This document shows positions 24,021-34,132 of a stretch of 50,494 bases of DNA, piece after piece. This DNA is from Rhodospirillales bacterium. GTDB taxonomy: Bacteria > Pseudomonadota > Alphaproteobacteria > UBA828. How positions within the stretch are numbered: position 1 is the first letter of the stretch; every line of letters starts with the position of its first letter. The position numbers and the translations under genes are program-made. Location of the stretch: contig JAPPMY010000102.1 of assembly GCA_028818855.1 (NCBI GenBank), positions 1 through 50,494 of the forward strand, read 5' to 3'. The notes beneath the pieces are model-generated. The model was not told the DNA's origin. It worked only from the letters and a program-made list of their open reading frames with translations, and ran no database searches.

Positions 24021-25271
24021 ATGAACCGCGACGAGGCGCAGGAAAGCGGAACGAGCCGGGCGGAGGGCCGACGCGCCCTCCATCCTGCCGAGTTCGTGGC
24101 CCTCGTCGGCTTGCTGATGTCGCTGGTCGCGCTCGCGATCGACGCGATGCTGCCGGCGCTGCCTGCCATCGGCCGCGACCTCGGCGTGGCGCGCACCAAC
24201 GACGTGCAGCTCGTCGTCATGTCGCTCTTTCTCGGCATGGGCGTGGGCCAGCTTCTGTTCGGCCCGCTCTCGGACAGCATCGGCCGCAAGCCCGCCATCC
24301 ATGCCGGCCTCGTGCTGTTCATGATCGGCTGCTTCGTCAGCATTTTCGCGCCCACGTTCGAGATCATGATCGCGGGCCGCGTGCTGCAGGGCATCGGTGT
24401 GGCGGGACCGCGCATCTGCTCCATCGCCCTCGTGCGGGACCAGTACGAGGGGCGCATGATGGCCCGGCTCATGTCGTTCGCCATGGCGGTCTTCATCCTG
24501 GTCCCCACCGTCGCCCCGGCGCTGGGTCAGGGCCTCCTCTTCCTGGGGGGCTGGCACGCGATCTTCATCACCTTCCTCGTCATCGCCGCGATCGTCCTCG
24601 CGTGGTTCGGGATCCGCCAGCCGGAAACCCTGCCCGAGGCCCGGCGCAGGCCCTTCTCGCCGCGCGCCATCGGCGGGGCCGTGGGCGAGATCGTGAGGAT
24701 CAGGCCGGCGATCGGGTACACGCTCGCCACGGGCTTCGTCTTCGCGCCCTTCGTGGCCTATCTGGGCTCGGCCCAGCAGATCTTCCAGGATACCTACGGG
24801 ACCGGCGCGCTGTTCCCGCTCTACTTCGGGGTGCTCGCGCTCTCCTTCGGCGCGGGCTCCCTGGTGAACAGCCGCCTCGTGATGAAGTACGGCATGCGCC
24901 GGCTCTCGAAGTCCTCGGCCGCGTTCATCGCGACGATCTCGCTCATCGCGTCGGCGGCGCTCTTCGCCTTCGACGGGCTGCCGCCGTTCTGGCTCTTCAT
25001 GGCTTACCTGCTCAGCGTGTTTGTGAGCGTGAGCCTGCTGTTCGGCAACCTCAACGCGCTCGCCATGCAGCCGCTCGGCCACATCGCCGGCATCGGGGCG
25101 GCGGTCATCGCGTCGGTTTCCACCTTTGTCTCCGTCCCGTTGGGGGCCGTGGTGGGCCAGAGCTTCGACGGGACGCTTTACGCCCTGGTCGGCGCCTTCG
25201 CCGTATCAGGATTGGCCACGCTGGCCGCGATGCGCTGGGCCGAAGGCGGCCCCGGCAGGGAGAAGGGTTGA
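24021..25271 (+). CDS. MFS drug/metabolite efflux protein (Bcr/CflA-like)
   Basis: 416 residues with about 12 hydrophobic segments and MFS motif A, GPLSDSIGRKP, after helix 2. The helix-1 sequence DAMLPALPAIGRDLG and VRDQYEG after helix 4 are typical of the Bcr/CflA (DHA1) group, proton-driven exporters of drugs or sulfonamide-like metabolites. The natural substrate cannot be told. Divergent from ubiK; mobA follows 69 bp later. Confidence 0.9.
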   Translation: MNRDEAQESGTSRAEGRRALHPAEFVALVGLLMSLVALAIDAMLPALPAIGRDLGVARTNDVQLVVMSLFLGMGVGQLLFGPLSDSIGRKPAIHAGLVLFMIGCFVSIFAPTFEIMIAGRVLQGIGVAGPRICSIALVRDQYEGRMMARLMSFAMAVFILVPTVAPALGQGLLFLGGWHAIFITFLVIAAIVLAWFGIRQPETLPEARRRPFSPRAIGGAVGEIVRIRPAIGYTLATGFVFAPFVAYLGSAQQIFQDTYGTGALFPLYFGVLALSFGAGSLVNSRLVMKYGMRRLSKSSAAFIATISLIASAALFAFDGLPPFWLFMAYLLSVFVSVSLLFGNLNALAMQPLGHIAGIGAAVIASVSTFVSVPLGAVVGQSFDGTLYALVGAFAVSGLATLAAMRWAEGGPGREKG

Positions 25272-25340
25272 GACTCCGTCGCGCGATACAGGACGGCCGC
25301 CGCTCGCGTACACTCGCGGAGCAGGGACGAGGTGCCGGCC

Positions 25341-25964
25341 ATGACTGAGATCGCGGGCGTGCTGTTGGCCGGCGGCCTCGCGCGCCGCATGGGCGGCGGC
25401 GACAAGTGCCTGCGGCCGCTCGCTGGCGAGACCCTGCTAGCACGGGTGATCGCGCGCGCCGCACCCCAGGTCGGCCCGTTGATCCTGAACGCGAACGGCG
25501 ATCCCGAACGCTTCGCGGCCTACGGCCTGCCGGTGGTGGCGGACGTGGTGGAAGGCCACGCCGGGCCGCTCGCCGGCATCCTGACCGCGCTCGACTGGGC
25601 GGCGGAGAACGCGCCCCACTGCCCGCTGGTGGCGAGCTTCGCCACCGACGCGCCGTTCCTGCCGCGCGACCTGGTCGAGACCATGGTGGAGGCCCGCGAC
25701 CTCGCGGGCGCCGATCTCGCCTGCGCCGCCTCGGACGGCCGGGCGCATCCCGTGTTCGGGCTCTGGCCGCTGGAGCTTCGCGCCGACCTGCGGGAAGCCC
25801 TGGTCGAGCAGGGCGAGCGCAAGATCGACCGCTGGACTGCAAGCCACCGGCTCGTGGAGGTGGCCTTCCCCTGCGCGCCCGTAGACCCCTTCTTCAACGC
25901 CAACCGCGCGGACGACCTGGCCGAGGCCGAGCGCCTGATCGGCGAGCACGGCCCGGCCCTCTGA
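25341..25964 (+). CDS. mobA: Molybdenum cofactor guanylyltransferase MobA
   Basis: 207 residues, nucleotidyltransferase fold: [14 protein letters not shown] near the N-terminus (GTP binding), [17 protein letters not shown] (metal-binding Asp). It links GMP to molybdopterin to make MGD for Mo/W enzymes. ATG 25341 has GGACGAGG upstream; GTG 25332 is possible. It is convergent with the acyl-CoA dehydrogenase. Confidence 0.92.
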   Translation: MTEIAGVLLAGGLARRMGGGDKCLRPLAGETLLARVIARAAPQVGPLILNANGDPERFAAYGLPVVADVVEGHAGPLAGILTALDWAAENAPHCPLVASFATDAPFLPRDLVETMVEARDLAGADLACAASDGRAHPVFGLWPLELRADLREALVEQGERKIDRWTASHRLVEVAFPCAPVDPFFNANRADDLAEAERLIGEHGPAL

Positions 25965-25989
25965 CGCCGGGCGGGGCGCCGCTGCGCCG

Positions 25990-27252
25990 CTACTCCTCCG
26001 CGTGGGCGTAGGTGAGGTCGTGCGGAGGCCGGTCGCCGAGAGCGGGGTCGGTGCCCGCCGGCTGATAGGGCGCGCCCAGCGTGCCGATGTCGAGCGGCAC
26101 CGGCTGCCCCAGCAGGCTGCGCGCGATGACTAGCCGCTGGATCGAGGGCGTGCCCTCTTCCAGCATGTTGATGCGGCACTCGCGGTAGAGCCGCTCTAAC
26201 GGATAGGGGTAGTCGGTGAAGTAGGCGCGCCCGCCGACCACGTCCATCGCCTTGTCGGTCACCCGCATCACGGTCTCGAGCCCGAACAGCTTGGCGATGG
26301 AGGCCTCCACCGCACACGGCTCTTCGCGGTCAATCTTGGCGGCCACGTCGTCCAGGATGAGGCGGAGCGCGTAGACGTCGCGGGCCATGTCCGCAAGCTC
26401 GGACTGCACCGAGGGCCGCGCCGCGATGGGCCGGCCGAAGGTGATGCGCTCGCCCGCGAAATGGAGCGCGATCTCCAGCGCGCGCTCGGCGGTCCCCAGC
26501 GAGCTTGCGGCGACGAAGACGCGGCTCGGCTCCAGCTCGCCGAGAAAGACCTCGAGGCCATCGCCCTCGTTGCCCACCATGCTGTCCACCGGGACCGGGG
26601 TGTCCTTGAAGCGGAGGATGCCGTGGGGCGGGCCGTTGTTGCCCATCATGTCGGGCATGGGCTCGATGGTGAAGCCGGGTGCGCCGGTGGGCACTACCAG
26701 CGCGGTGAGCCCGCGGCGGTCGCCGCGCGCGCCGGTGCGGCAGCAGATCAGGTGGCCCGTGGCGAAGTCCGCATTCGTGATGTAGTGCTTGGCGCCGTTG
26801 ACGATCCAGCGGTCGCCCTCGCGCCTCGCATGGGTGCCGACGTCCATGCCGCTCCCGGAATTGGGCTCGGTGATGGCGAAGGTGAGCGACTGCTCGCCCG
26901 TCGCCAGCGCCGGCAGCAGCGCCCTCTTCTGCGCTTCGGTGCCGTAGGCGACGACTGCGCGCGCGCTCGTGTTGTGGACGTGCAGCAACACCCGGACGAC
27001 GCCTGAGACCTTCGAGAACTCGGCGAGCAGCGGCAGGTACCGGGTGCAGGAGAGCGCGATGCCGCCGTATTCCTCGGGGATCACGGCGCCGAACAGGCCC
27101 AGCTCACGGAACCTGGGAAAGAGCGCTTCCTGTGGGAACGCGCCGGTGCGTTCCATCTCGCTCGCCCTGGGCTCGACCTTGCGCCAGAGGAAATCGAACA
27201 CCCGCTTGCGATAGGCTTCGTAGTCGCCCGCCGTCCTAATTGCGTTCACCAT
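25990..27252 (-). CDS. Acyl-CoA dehydrogenase
   Basis: 420 residues with the usual blocks: [39 protein letters not shown], and the catalytic Glu region [16 protein letters not shown]. The C-terminal ~40 residues (Pro-rich, ending TYAHAEE) extend past the fold. The second "GSG" in the FAD loop and the Glu-Glu before GT set it apart from the other two dehydrogenases in the window. Divergent from msrA by 83 bp. Confidence 0.9.
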   Translation of the reverse strand: MVNAIRTAGDYEAYRKRVFDFLWRKVEPRASEMERTGAFPQEALFPRFRELGLFGAVIPEEYGGIALSCTRYLPLLAEFSKVSGVVRVLLHVHNTSARAVVAYGTEAQKRALLPALATGEQSLTFAITEPNSGSGMDVGTHARREGDRWIVNGAKHYITNADFATGHLICCRTGARGDRRGLTALVVPTGAPGFTIEPMPDMMGNNGPPHGILRFKDTPVPVDSMVGNEGDGLEVFLGELEPSRVFVAASSLGTAERALEIALHFAGERITFGRPIAARPSVQSELADMARDVYALRLILDDVAAKIDREEPCAVEASIAKLFGLETVMRVTDKAMDVVGGRAYFTDYPYPLERLYRECRINMLEEGTPSIQRLVIARSLLGQPVPLDIGTLGAPYQPAGTDPALGDRPPHDLTYAHAEE

Positions 27253-27335
27253 GCCGTGACTCCTGCCGCTTTTGCTTGCCGCTTCTCCGCGAGGTGCTAT
27301 CTATCACACAAGGAGACGACGGGTATGAGGGCGAG
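27253..27335. promoter_or_regulatory. Divergent promoter region, acyl-CoA dehydrogenase / msrA
   Basis: 83 bp separate the two starts. For msrA, TTGCCG (27276-27281) and TATCTA (27298-27303) spaced 16 bases apart form a plausible sigma-70-type promoter. AGGGCGAG just before ATG 27336 is the ribosome site. Confidence 0.35.
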
Positions 27336-27809
27336 ATGACTGAAACGGCGATTTTCGGGGCGGGCTGCTTCTGGGGCGTCGAGGCTGCGTTTCGCCGCGT
27401 CGACGGCGTCGTCGAGACCGCCGTGGGCTACGCAGGCGGCACGACGACCGAGCCGGGCTACTACGACGTATGCAGCGGCCAGACCGGCCACGCCGAGGTG
27501 GTGCGGGTCGTCTACGATCCTGCGCGCGTGAGCTACGAGACCCTGCTGGAGCTTTTCTGGCAGGCCCACGACCCGACTCAGGTGAACCGCCAGGGGCCCG
27601 ACATCGGCACCCAGTACCGCTCGGTCATCTTCTATGGCTCCGACGCCCAGAAGGAGGCGGCGGAAGCCGGCAAGGCGAAGCTCGTGGCAGCGGGGCATCC
27701 CATCGCCACGCTGATCGAGCCTGCGCCGGAGTTCTGGATGGCCGAGGACTACCACCAGCAGTATTTCGAGAAGAACCGGCGCATCCGCTCCGGTCTCTTC
27801 CGCTTCTGA
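27336..27809 (+). CDS. msrA: Peptide methionine-S-sulfoxide reductase MsrA
   Basis: 157 residues with the active-site GCFWG (Cys11), [27 protein letters not shown] and EDYHQQYF. It repairs methionine-(S)-sulfoxide in proteins. No resolving Cys pair at the C-terminus (ends RSGLFRF), so recycling probably uses thioredoxin or glutaredoxin through the single-Cys or a mid-chain Cys (VCSGQ). The ATG at 27325 is in another frame and is not used. Confidence 0.95.
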   Translation: MTETAIFGAGCFWGVEAAFRRVDGVVETAVGYAGGTTTEPGYYDVCSGQTGHAEVVRVVYDPARVSYETLLELFWQAHDPTQVNRQGPDIGTQYRSVIFYGSDAQKEAAEAGKAKLVAAGHPIATLIEPAPEFWMAEDYHQQYFEKNRRIRSGLFRF

Positions 27810-27860
27810 GCGGCCGGGCGTACCGCCCCTGTCAGAAACGCCGGCTGCGCCTTACCGATC

Positions 27861-29210
27861 ATGGGAACCGCTGGTGCGGGTAACTCCGCCGATCTTCTCG
27901 ACGACCTGATCGCGCGTGCACGCGGGCAGGGCGCCGATGCCGCCGACGCGGTGATGCTGCGCGGCAGCGCCCTCGACGCGAGCTGCCGCCTGGGCGAGCC
28001 GGAAGACGTCGTCCGCTCCGAGGTGCGCAGCCTTGGCCTCCGCGTGTTCGTCGGCAGCCGGCAGGCCATCGTCTCGACCACGGACTTCTCGCAAGCCGCC
28101 CTCGGGCCGCTTGCAGAGCAGGCGCTGGCCATGGCGCGCGCCGTGCCGGAGGACCCCTATGCCGGCCTCGCCGACCCGGCCCTTCTCTCCCGGGACTGGC
28201 CGACGCTCGACCTCGTCGATACCGCCGAGCCCGACGCCGAGAGCCTGATGGCCCGCGCGCTGGAGGCGGAGGATGCCGCCCGCGCCGTCGCCGGCGTTTC
28301 CAACTCCGAAGGCGCCGGCGCCGGCTGGCGGCGGCGGGAGGTGACCCTGGTCAACAGCGACGGCTTCGCCGGCTGCACCGAATCCGGCAGCCACTCCGTC
28401 AGCGCAGCCGCGCTCGCCGGCGAAGGCACGGCGATGGAGCGCGACTACGACTGGTCGAGCGCGGTGCACGAGGCCGATCTGGATGAGGCCGCGGCGGTCG
28501 GCCGGCGCGCGGGCGAGCGCGCGGTGCAGAGGCTCGGCGCGCGCAAGGCGCAGTCGGGCCAGATGCCGGTGGTCTACGACCCGCGCATTGCGGGAGGCCT
28601 GCTCTCCCACCTCGCCGGCGCGATTTCGGGCCCCTCGATCGCGCGGGGAACGAGCTTTCTCAAGGAGGCGCTCGAGACCGAGGTGTTCGCGCCCGGTGTT
28701 GCCGTCGTGGACGATCCGCTGCGCCAGCGCGGCCTGCGCTCCCTCCCCTTCGACGGCGAGGGGGTCGCGACGGAACGGCGCACCGTCATCGCCGACGGGG
28801 TGCTCAGGACCTGGCTGCTCGACAGCCGCTCGGCCCGCCAGCTCGGCCTCGCCAGCACAGGCCATGCCGTGCGCGGCACCAGCGGGCCGCCCTCGCCCGC
28901 CTGCACCAACCTCTGGCTCGAACCGGGGCCCGAGAGCCGGGATGCGCTCATCGGCGGGGTCACGAGCGGTCTCTACGTCACCGAGCTGATCGGCATGGGC
29001 GTGAACCAGGTCACCGGCGACTACAGCCGGGGTGCTGCGGGCTTCTGGATCGAAGGGGGCGAGATCGCCTACCCGGTGAGCGAAGTCACCGTCGCCGGCA
29101 ACCTCAGGGACATGTTCCGCCAGCTCATGCCTGCCGGCGATCTCTCCTTCCGCTACGGGGTCGACAGCCCGACCGTGCGCATCGACGGCATGACTGTCGC
29201 CGGCCGCTGA
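27861..29210 (+). CDS. pmbA: TldE/PmbA family protein
   Basis: 449 residues with PmbA/TldE blocks: DVVRSEVRSLGLRVFVG, VNSDGFAG, the central PSIARGTSFLKEAL, GLRSLPFDGEGVAT and GVNQVTGDYSRGAAGFWIEGGE. TldE partners with the protease TldD (zinc metalloprotease); TldE itself lacks the HExxxH site. They degrade small unfolded peptides. tldD is not in the window. Immediately upstream of the msbA operon; in alphaproteobacteria pmbA is often beside lipid A genes. Confidence 0.88.
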   Translation: MGTAGAGNSADLLDDLIARARGQGADAADAVMLRGSALDASCRLGEPEDVVRSEVRSLGLRVFVGSRQAIVSTTDFSQAALGPLAEQALAMARAVPEDPYAGLADPALLSRDWPTLDLVDTAEPDAESLMARALEAEDAARAVAGVSNSEGAGAGWRRREVTLVNSDGFAGCTESGSHSVSAAALAGEGTAMERDYDWSSAVHEADLDEAAAVGRRAGERAVQRLGARKAQSGQMPVVYDPRIAGGLLSHLAGAISGPSIARGTSFLKEALETEVFAPGVAVVDDPLRQRGLRSLPFDGEGVATERRTVIADGVLRTWLLDSRSARQLGLASTGHAVRGTSGPPSPACTNLWLEPGPESRDALIGGVTSGLYVTELIGMGVNQVTGDYSRGAAGFWIEGGEIAYPVSEVTVAGNLRDMFRQLMPAGDLSFRYGVDSPTVRIDGMTVAGR

Positions 29211-29297
29211 GGGCGCATCGCGCGCGCCCGCAGCCCAAGCCCCGGCTGGAGCCTGCGCCCCTCCCGTGCTATGGGTCTGATTTCAAGCGTTTAGGCA

Positions 29298-31100
29298 TTG
29301 CCCCAGCGCCGGGCGAGAGCCGTGGAAGGACCTGAATCGTCCCAGCCACCAGGGTCGACGAGGCAGCTTCTGGTCCGCCTCGTCCGCGAGCATGTGCGGC
29401 CCCACCTGGGCCGGCTCGTGCTCGCCGTGTTCTGCATGGTGCTTGCCGCCGGCGCCACGGCCGCGCTCGCGTATCTCATGGAGCCCGTGCTCGACGAGAT
29501 CTTCCTGGAGAAGGACCGCACGCTGCTCATCGTGGTGCCCGTCGCCGTCATCGTGATCACGCTGATCCGGGGCGTCGCGACCTACGGGCAGGCAGTGTTG
29601 ATGGCCTTCGTCGGGCAGCGCGTCATCGCCGATCTGCAGAGCCGGGTCTTCGCCCACATCCTCCGCTTCGACCTCGCGTTCTTCCAGGACACGGCGTCCG
29701 GCCGGCTCGTCTCGCGGCTCACCAACGACGTCAACATGATGCGCAACGCCGTCGCCAACGCGCTCACCGGCATGGTCAAGGATTCGCTCACCCTGCTCTT
29801 CCTGGTCGGCGTCATGTTCGAGAAGGACTGGAAGCTCGCGCTCATCGCCTGCGTCGTCTTCCCCATCGCCGTCTATCCGATCGCGAAGCTCGGCCGGCGC
29901 ATGCGCAGGGTCTCGACGTCCGCGCTCAACGAGCTCGGCCTCTTCACGGCAAGGCTCAACGAAGCCTTCCAGGGCGCGCGCCACGTCAAGGCCTACAGGC
30001 GCGAAGACTTCGAGGCGGAAAAGACCGACCGCCTGATCGAGAGCGTCTTCCGGCTGATCTTCAAGTCGCATCGCATACGCGCCATCGCCTCGCCGCTCAT
30101 GGAGACGCTGGGCGGTATCTTCGTGGCGGTGCTGATCCTCTACGGCGGCTGGCAGGTGATCGAGGGCGCGCTGACGCCGGGCGCCTTCTTCGCCTTCGTG
30201 ACCGCCATGCTGCTCGCCTACCGGCCGCTCAAGGCGCTGGCCAATCTCAACAACAGCCTGCAGGAGGGCCTGGCCGCAAGCCAGCGCGTGTTCGACCTGC
30301 TGGATACCGAGCCTCGCATCGTAGAGGCGCCGGCTGCGCGTCCCCTCAGGGTCGCGGGCGGCGCCGTCGCGCTGGAGCGCGTGCGCTTCACCTATCCCAA
30401 CGGCGTGCCGGCGCTGCACGACCTCAGCCTGGACATCCCGGCGGGCGAGACGGTCGCCCTCGTCGGCCCCTCCGGCGCCGGCAAGTCCACGGTGCTCAAC
30501 CTGATCCCCCGGTTCTACGACGTGGAGGAGGGCGCGGTCAGGATCGACGGACTCGACGTCCGCGAGGCGACCATCGGGAGCGTGCGCGACGCGGTGGCAC
30601 TGGTGAGTCAGGAGGCGGTGCTCTTCGACGACAGCGTTCGCGCCAACATCGCCTACGGGCGCATCGAGGCCGGCGAGCAGGAGATCGTGGCCGCCGCCCG
30701 CGCCGCCGGCGCCGACGGCTTCATCCGCGAGCTTCCGGCCGGCTACGACACGGTGATCGGCGAGCACGGGGTCAAGCTCTCGGGCGGGCAGCGCCAGCGG
30801 CTCTCCATCGCCCGCGCCATGCTCAAGGACGCCCCCATCCTGCTGCTCGACGAGGCAACGAGCGCGCTCGACGCGGAGGCCGAGCGCCAGGTGCAGGAGG
30901 CATTGCGCGGCCTGATGCAGGGGCGGACGACCCTCATGATCGCCCACCGGCTCTCCACGGTCCAGGACGCCAACCGGATCTACGTCCTCGAGGGCGGCCG
31001 GCTCGCGGAATCGGGCACGCACCGGTCGCTGCTGGCGGCGGGCGGCGTCTACGCGCGGCTTCATGCCATGCAGTTCGCCGCGGACATGGCTGCCGAATAG
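29298..31100 (+). CDS. msbA: Lipid A exporter ABC transporter MsbA
   Basis: 600 residues: six membrane helices in ~35-310 and an ATPase domain with Walker A GPSGAGKST, SQEAVLFDDSV, signature LSGGQRQRLSIARAML, Walker [13 protein letters not shown] and H-loop IAHRLST. Flips lipid A-core from the inner to outer leaflet of the inner membrane. The start given is TTG 29298; GTG 29322 with GCGAGAG upstream may be used instead. Followed within 3 bases by the DUF374 gene and then waaA and lpxK, which supports the lipid A role. Confidence 0.92.
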   Translation: MPQRRARAVEGPESSQPPGSTRQLLVRLVREHVRPHLGRLVLAVFCMVLAAGATAALAYLMEPVLDEIFLEKDRTLLIVVPVAVIVITLIRGVATYGQAVLMAFVGQRVIADLQSRVFAHILRFDLAFFQDTASGRLVSRLTNDVNMMRNAVANALTGMVKDSLTLLFLVGVMFEKDWKLALIACVVFPIAVYPIAKLGRRMRRVSTSALNELGLFTARLNEAFQGARHVKAYRREDFEAEKTDRLIESVFRLIFKSHRIRAIASPLMETLGGIFVAVLILYGGWQVIEGALTPGAFFAFVTAMLLAYRPLKALANLNNSLQEGLAASQRVFDLLDTEPRIVEAPAARPLRVAGGAVALERVRFTYPNGVPALHDLSLDIPAGETVALVGPSGAGKSTVLNLIPRFYDVEEGAVRIDGLDVREATIGSVRDAVALVSQEAVLFDDSVRANIAYGRIEAGEQEIVAAARAAGADGFIRELPAGYDTVIGEHGVKLSGGQRQRLSIARAMLKDAPILLLDEATSALDAEAERQVQEALRGLMQGRTTLMIAHRLSTVQDANRIYVLEGGRLAESGTHRSLLAAGGVYARLHAMQFAADMAAE

Positions 31101-31102
31101 GC

Positions 31103-31855
31103 ATGGGTTTCGGCAAGCGCGTCTCGCGCAGCCGCTTCGGGCGCACCGTGCTCGTCTGGCTCTACGCCCGTTTCACGAGCCTGGTCTTCGTGACGACCCG
31201 GTGGCGGACGCACGGGCGCGAGGATGCCGATGCGATGTTCCGGGCGGGCCAGCCCTTCATCACCGCCTTCTGGCATGGCCGGCTGATGCTGGCATCGCAC
31301 GGCTGGCAGGCCGAGCAGCCGGTCCACGTCATCATCTCCCGCCATCCCGACGGCGAGAACATCGCCCGCGCGACCCGGCGCCTCGGGGTCGTGCCGGTGC
31401 GCGGATCGAGCACCCGGGGCGGTGTGGCGGCGCTCCGCGAATCGCTGCGCCTGCTGAAGAAGGGCGGCTACATCGCCATCTCGCCGGACGGCCCGCGTGG
31501 TCCGCGCATGCGCGTGCAGCCCGGCATCATCGGCTTGGCGCGGCTCTCCGGGGTGCCGATCGTGCCGCTCACATTCGCGGTCTCGCGGCGCAAGGTGGCA
31601 AGGAGCTGGGACCGCTTCGTGATCGCGCTGCCCTTCGGCCGCGGCGTCTTCGCGTGGGGACCGCCGCTCCACGTGAGCGCAGACGCCGACGCCGCGGCGA
31701 TGGAGGACGCGCGCCGGACACTGGAGGAGCGGCTCAATGCGCTGACGGCGGAAGCAGACCGCATGGTAGGCGCGGAGCCGATCGAACCGGCAGGGGACAC
31801 GGCACGGGCAGACGGCCGGCAAGGCGGACCGGCCCCGGCCGGCGCACGCCCATGA
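31103..31855 (+). CDS. DUF374 lysophospholipid acyltransferase-like protein
   Basis: A 250-residue protein with AFWHGRLM (probable acyltransferase His), ISRHPDGENIARA, GSSTRGG and AISPDGPRGPR, the set of blocks of DUF374, related to PlsC/lysophospholipid acyltransferases. It sits in the msbA-waaA-lpxK operon, so it probably acylates a lipid A or Kdo precursor, or trims phospholipid. The C-terminus is disordered and Ala/Gly/Pro-rich. Ends in an ATGA overlap with waaA. Confidence 0.85.
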   Translation: MGFGKRVSRSRFGRTVLVWLYARFTSLVFVTTRWRTHGREDADAMFRAGQPFITAFWHGRLMLASHGWQAEQPVHVIISRHPDGENIARATRRLGVVPVRGSSTRGGVAALRESLRLLKKGGYIAISPDGPRGPRMRVQPGIIGLARLSGVPIVPLTFAVSRRKVARSWDRFVIALPFGRGVFAWGPPLHVSADADAAAMEDARRTLEERLNALTAEADRMVGAEPIEPAGDTARADGRQGGPAPAGARP

Positions 31856-33168
31856 TCGAAACCCTGATCACGCCGCGCAGCTACCGCTATGCCAGCCTGC
31901 TGGCCTCGCCGGTCATCGGCGCCTGGCTTGCCTACCGGCGGAGTCGCGGCAAGGAGGACGAGGCGCGCTTCGGCGAGCGGCTGGGGCGGCCGAGCCTGCC
32001 GCGGCCCGAAGGCCGGCTGGTCTGGATGCACGGCGCAAGCGTCGGCGAGAGCCTCTCCCTGCTGCCGCTGGTCGCGCGACTGCGCGAGGAGTTTCCTGAC
32101 GCGCACGTGCTGATCACGTCCGGCACCGTCTCCTCGGCTCAGTTGCTGCGCGAGCGTCTCCCGGCCGGCGTGCAGCATCAATTCGTGCCGGTCGACCGGC
32201 CGGGCGCGGTCAGACGATTCGTCCGGCATTGGCGGCCGGACCTCTCCGTCTGGGTGGAATCGGAGCTTTGGCCCAACCTCGTTCTCGAGACCGCGGCGCG
32301 CGGCACGCCGATGCTCCTGCTCAACGGCCGCGTCTCCAGGCGCTCCGCCACGCGGTGGCGCCGGGCGCCGCACCTGAGCCGGCCGCTGCTTGCGGTGTTC
32401 GACTGCGTGCTGGCGCAAACCGAGGCCGACGCCGAGCGATTTCGCGCGCTCGGCGCACGCAACGTCACCGTGCAGGGCAACCTGAAGAACGACGCGCCGC
32501 CGCTGCCGGCGGACGAAGGCAGCGTTGCGACCCTGAGGGACGCCATCGGCGCCCGGCCGTGCTGGGCGGCGGCAAGCACCCACGAGGGCGAGGAGGACGC
32601 CGTCGCCGAAGCGGCCTCCGCCCTGCGCCGGAGCTTTCCCGACCTGCTCACGATCCTGGCGCCGCGACACCCGGAGCGCGGCGATACCTGCGCCGAGCTG
32701 CTGGAGAGTCACGGTCTCACCGTCGCCCGGCACTCGGCCGGCGGCGCCATCACGCCGGCGACCGCCGTCTATCTCGTGGATACGCTGGGCGAGCTCGGCT
32801 CGGTCTATCGTCTCGCCGACATCGCCTTCGTCGGCGGCTCGCTTGCGGCTCATGGCGGGCACAACCCGCTCGAGCCGGCGCGGCTGGACTGCGCGCTCGT
32901 GACCGGCCCGCACACGGAGAACTTCCTGGAAGCGTTTGCGGCGCTGGAGGATGCCGGCGCGGTCGCCCGTGTCTCCGACGCACGCACGCTGGCCGCCGCC
33001 GTGCGGGCCCTGCTGGATGACGAGGCCGCGCGGGCCGCGCGCGCGGCCGCTGCCGGAGAGGCCGCCCGCGCGCTCGGCGGCGGCGTCGAGGCGGCGCTCG
33101 GCCTTATCCGCGACCATCTCGAACAACCCTGCGGCCGCAATGCGCGCGCCGGCGTTCTGGGCGGCTGA
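31852..33168 (+). CDS. waaA: 3-deoxy-D-manno-octulosonic acid transferase (Kdo transferase)
   Basis: 438 residues, GT-B fold. HGASVGESLSLLPL at the N-terminus (catalytic Glu), ITSGTVSSAQLL, VESELWPNL, the GNLKND joint, LAPRHPERG, and FVGGSLAAHGGHNPLEPA (donor-binding) are all present. It transfers one or two Kdo residues from CMP-Kdo to lipid IVA. Chosen start ATG 31852 overlaps the DUF374 stop. Confidence 0.95.
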   Translation: MIETLITPRSYRYASLLASPVIGAWLAYRRSRGKEDEARFGERLGRPSLPRPEGRLVWMHGASVGESLSLLPLVARLREEFPDAHVLITSGTVSSAQLLRERLPAGVQHQFVPVDRPGAVRRFVRHWRPDLSVWVESELWPNLVLETAARGTPMLLLNGRVSRRSATRWRRAPHLSRPLLAVFDCVLAQTEADAERFRALGARNVTVQGNLKNDAPPLPADEGSVATLRDAIGARPCWAAASTHEGEEDAVAEAASALRRSFPDLLTILAPRHPERGDTCAELLESHGLTVARHSAGGAITPATAVYLVDTLGELGSVYRLADIAFVGGSLAAHGGHNPLEPARLDCALVTGPHTENFLEAFAALEDAGAVARVSDARTLAAAVRALLDDEAARAARAAAAGEAARALGGGVEAALGLIRDHLEQPCGRNARAGVLGG

Positions 33169-34132
33169 GCGCGGCGGGCCCGCCGCCTGCGCTCTGACGC
33201 CTCTCTCCTGGCTCTACCGGCTCGGCGCGCAGGCGCGCGCTGCCCTGGCGCGGCCGGCGGAGGCGGGAGTGCCGGTGATCTGCGTCGGCAACTTCACCGC
33301 TGGCGGCGCCGGCAAGACGCCGGCCGTCATCGCCCTCGCCCGGCTGCTGGCCGCGGACGGCCTGCACCCCCACGTGCTCACGCGCGGCTACGGCGGCAGC
33401 GAGGCCGGGCCGCTCTGGGTCGACCCCGCCCGTCACGACGCGCGCGCGGTCGGCGACGAGGCGCTGCTGCTTGCGCGCGCAGCACCCACCTGGCTCTCGC
33501 GCGACCGGGCGGCGGGGGCGAAAGCGGCCGCGGCCGCAGGGGCCACCGTCCTGCTCATGGACGACGGCATGCAGACCCCGACGCTGGCGAAGGACCTCTG
33601 CCTCGCGGTCATCGACGGCGGCGCGGGCTTCGGCAATGGCTGCGTGCTGCCGGCCGGGCCCTTGCGCGAGCCGCTCGCCCGCGGCCTCCGCCGGGCTCAC
33701 GCGCTCGTCCTCGTGGGCGCCGACCGGCGGGGCGCGCTCAAGGCGCTCGGGGCGCACGACCTGCCCGTGATCGAGGCCGATCTGGTTCCCGGCGAGGAGG
33801 TCCGCACGCTCCGCGAGCGCCCTGTGGTCGCCTTTGCCGGGATCGGGCGGCCCGAGAAATTCTTCGAGACGCTGCAGGAGGCCGGCTGCGCCGTGGTCGC
33901 GCGCCATGCCTTCGCCGACCACCACCGCTATAAGCCGGACGAGATCGCGGCGATCGCAGCCCAAGCGAAGGAGCGGGACGCCCAGCCGGTGACGACCGAG
34001 AAGGACCACGTGCGGCTCCCGCCGGATGCGCGGGCGATGGTTCTGACGCTCCCCGTGACCCTCGCCTGGCGCGATCCTGCGGCGGTGCGCGCCGTGCTGG
34101 CGCCGCTTCTCGCGCGCTGCCGTCATGGCTAG
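33140..34132 (+). CDS. lpxK: Tetraacyldisaccharide 4'-kinase LpxK
   Basis: 330 residues with P-loop GNFTAGGAGKTP (50-61), RGYGG, VGDEALLLA, LLMDDGMQ (with Asp-Asp, where many LpxK have DDGxQ), FAGIGRPEKFFETL and TTEKDHVRL. It phosphorylates the 4' position of lipid A disaccharide. The ATG lies 26 bases before the waaA stop codon's end, so the two genes overlap. N-terminal hydrophobic segment near 15-35. Confidence 0.95.
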   Translation: MRAPAFWAAERGGPAACALTPLSWLYRLGAQARAALARPAEAGVPVICVGNFTAGGAGKTPAVIALARLLAADGLHPHVLTRGYGGSEAGPLWVDPARHDARAVGDEALLLARAAPTWLSRDRAAGAKAAAAAGATVLLMDDGMQTPTLAKDLCLAVIDGGAGFGNGCVLPAGPLREPLARGLRRAHALVLVGADRRGALKALGAHDLPVIEADLVPGEEVRTLRERPVVAFAGIGRPEKFFETLQEAGCAVVARHAFADHHRYKPDEIAAIAAQAKERDAQPVTTEKDHVRLPPDARAMVLTLPVTLAWRDPAAVRAVLAPLLARCRHG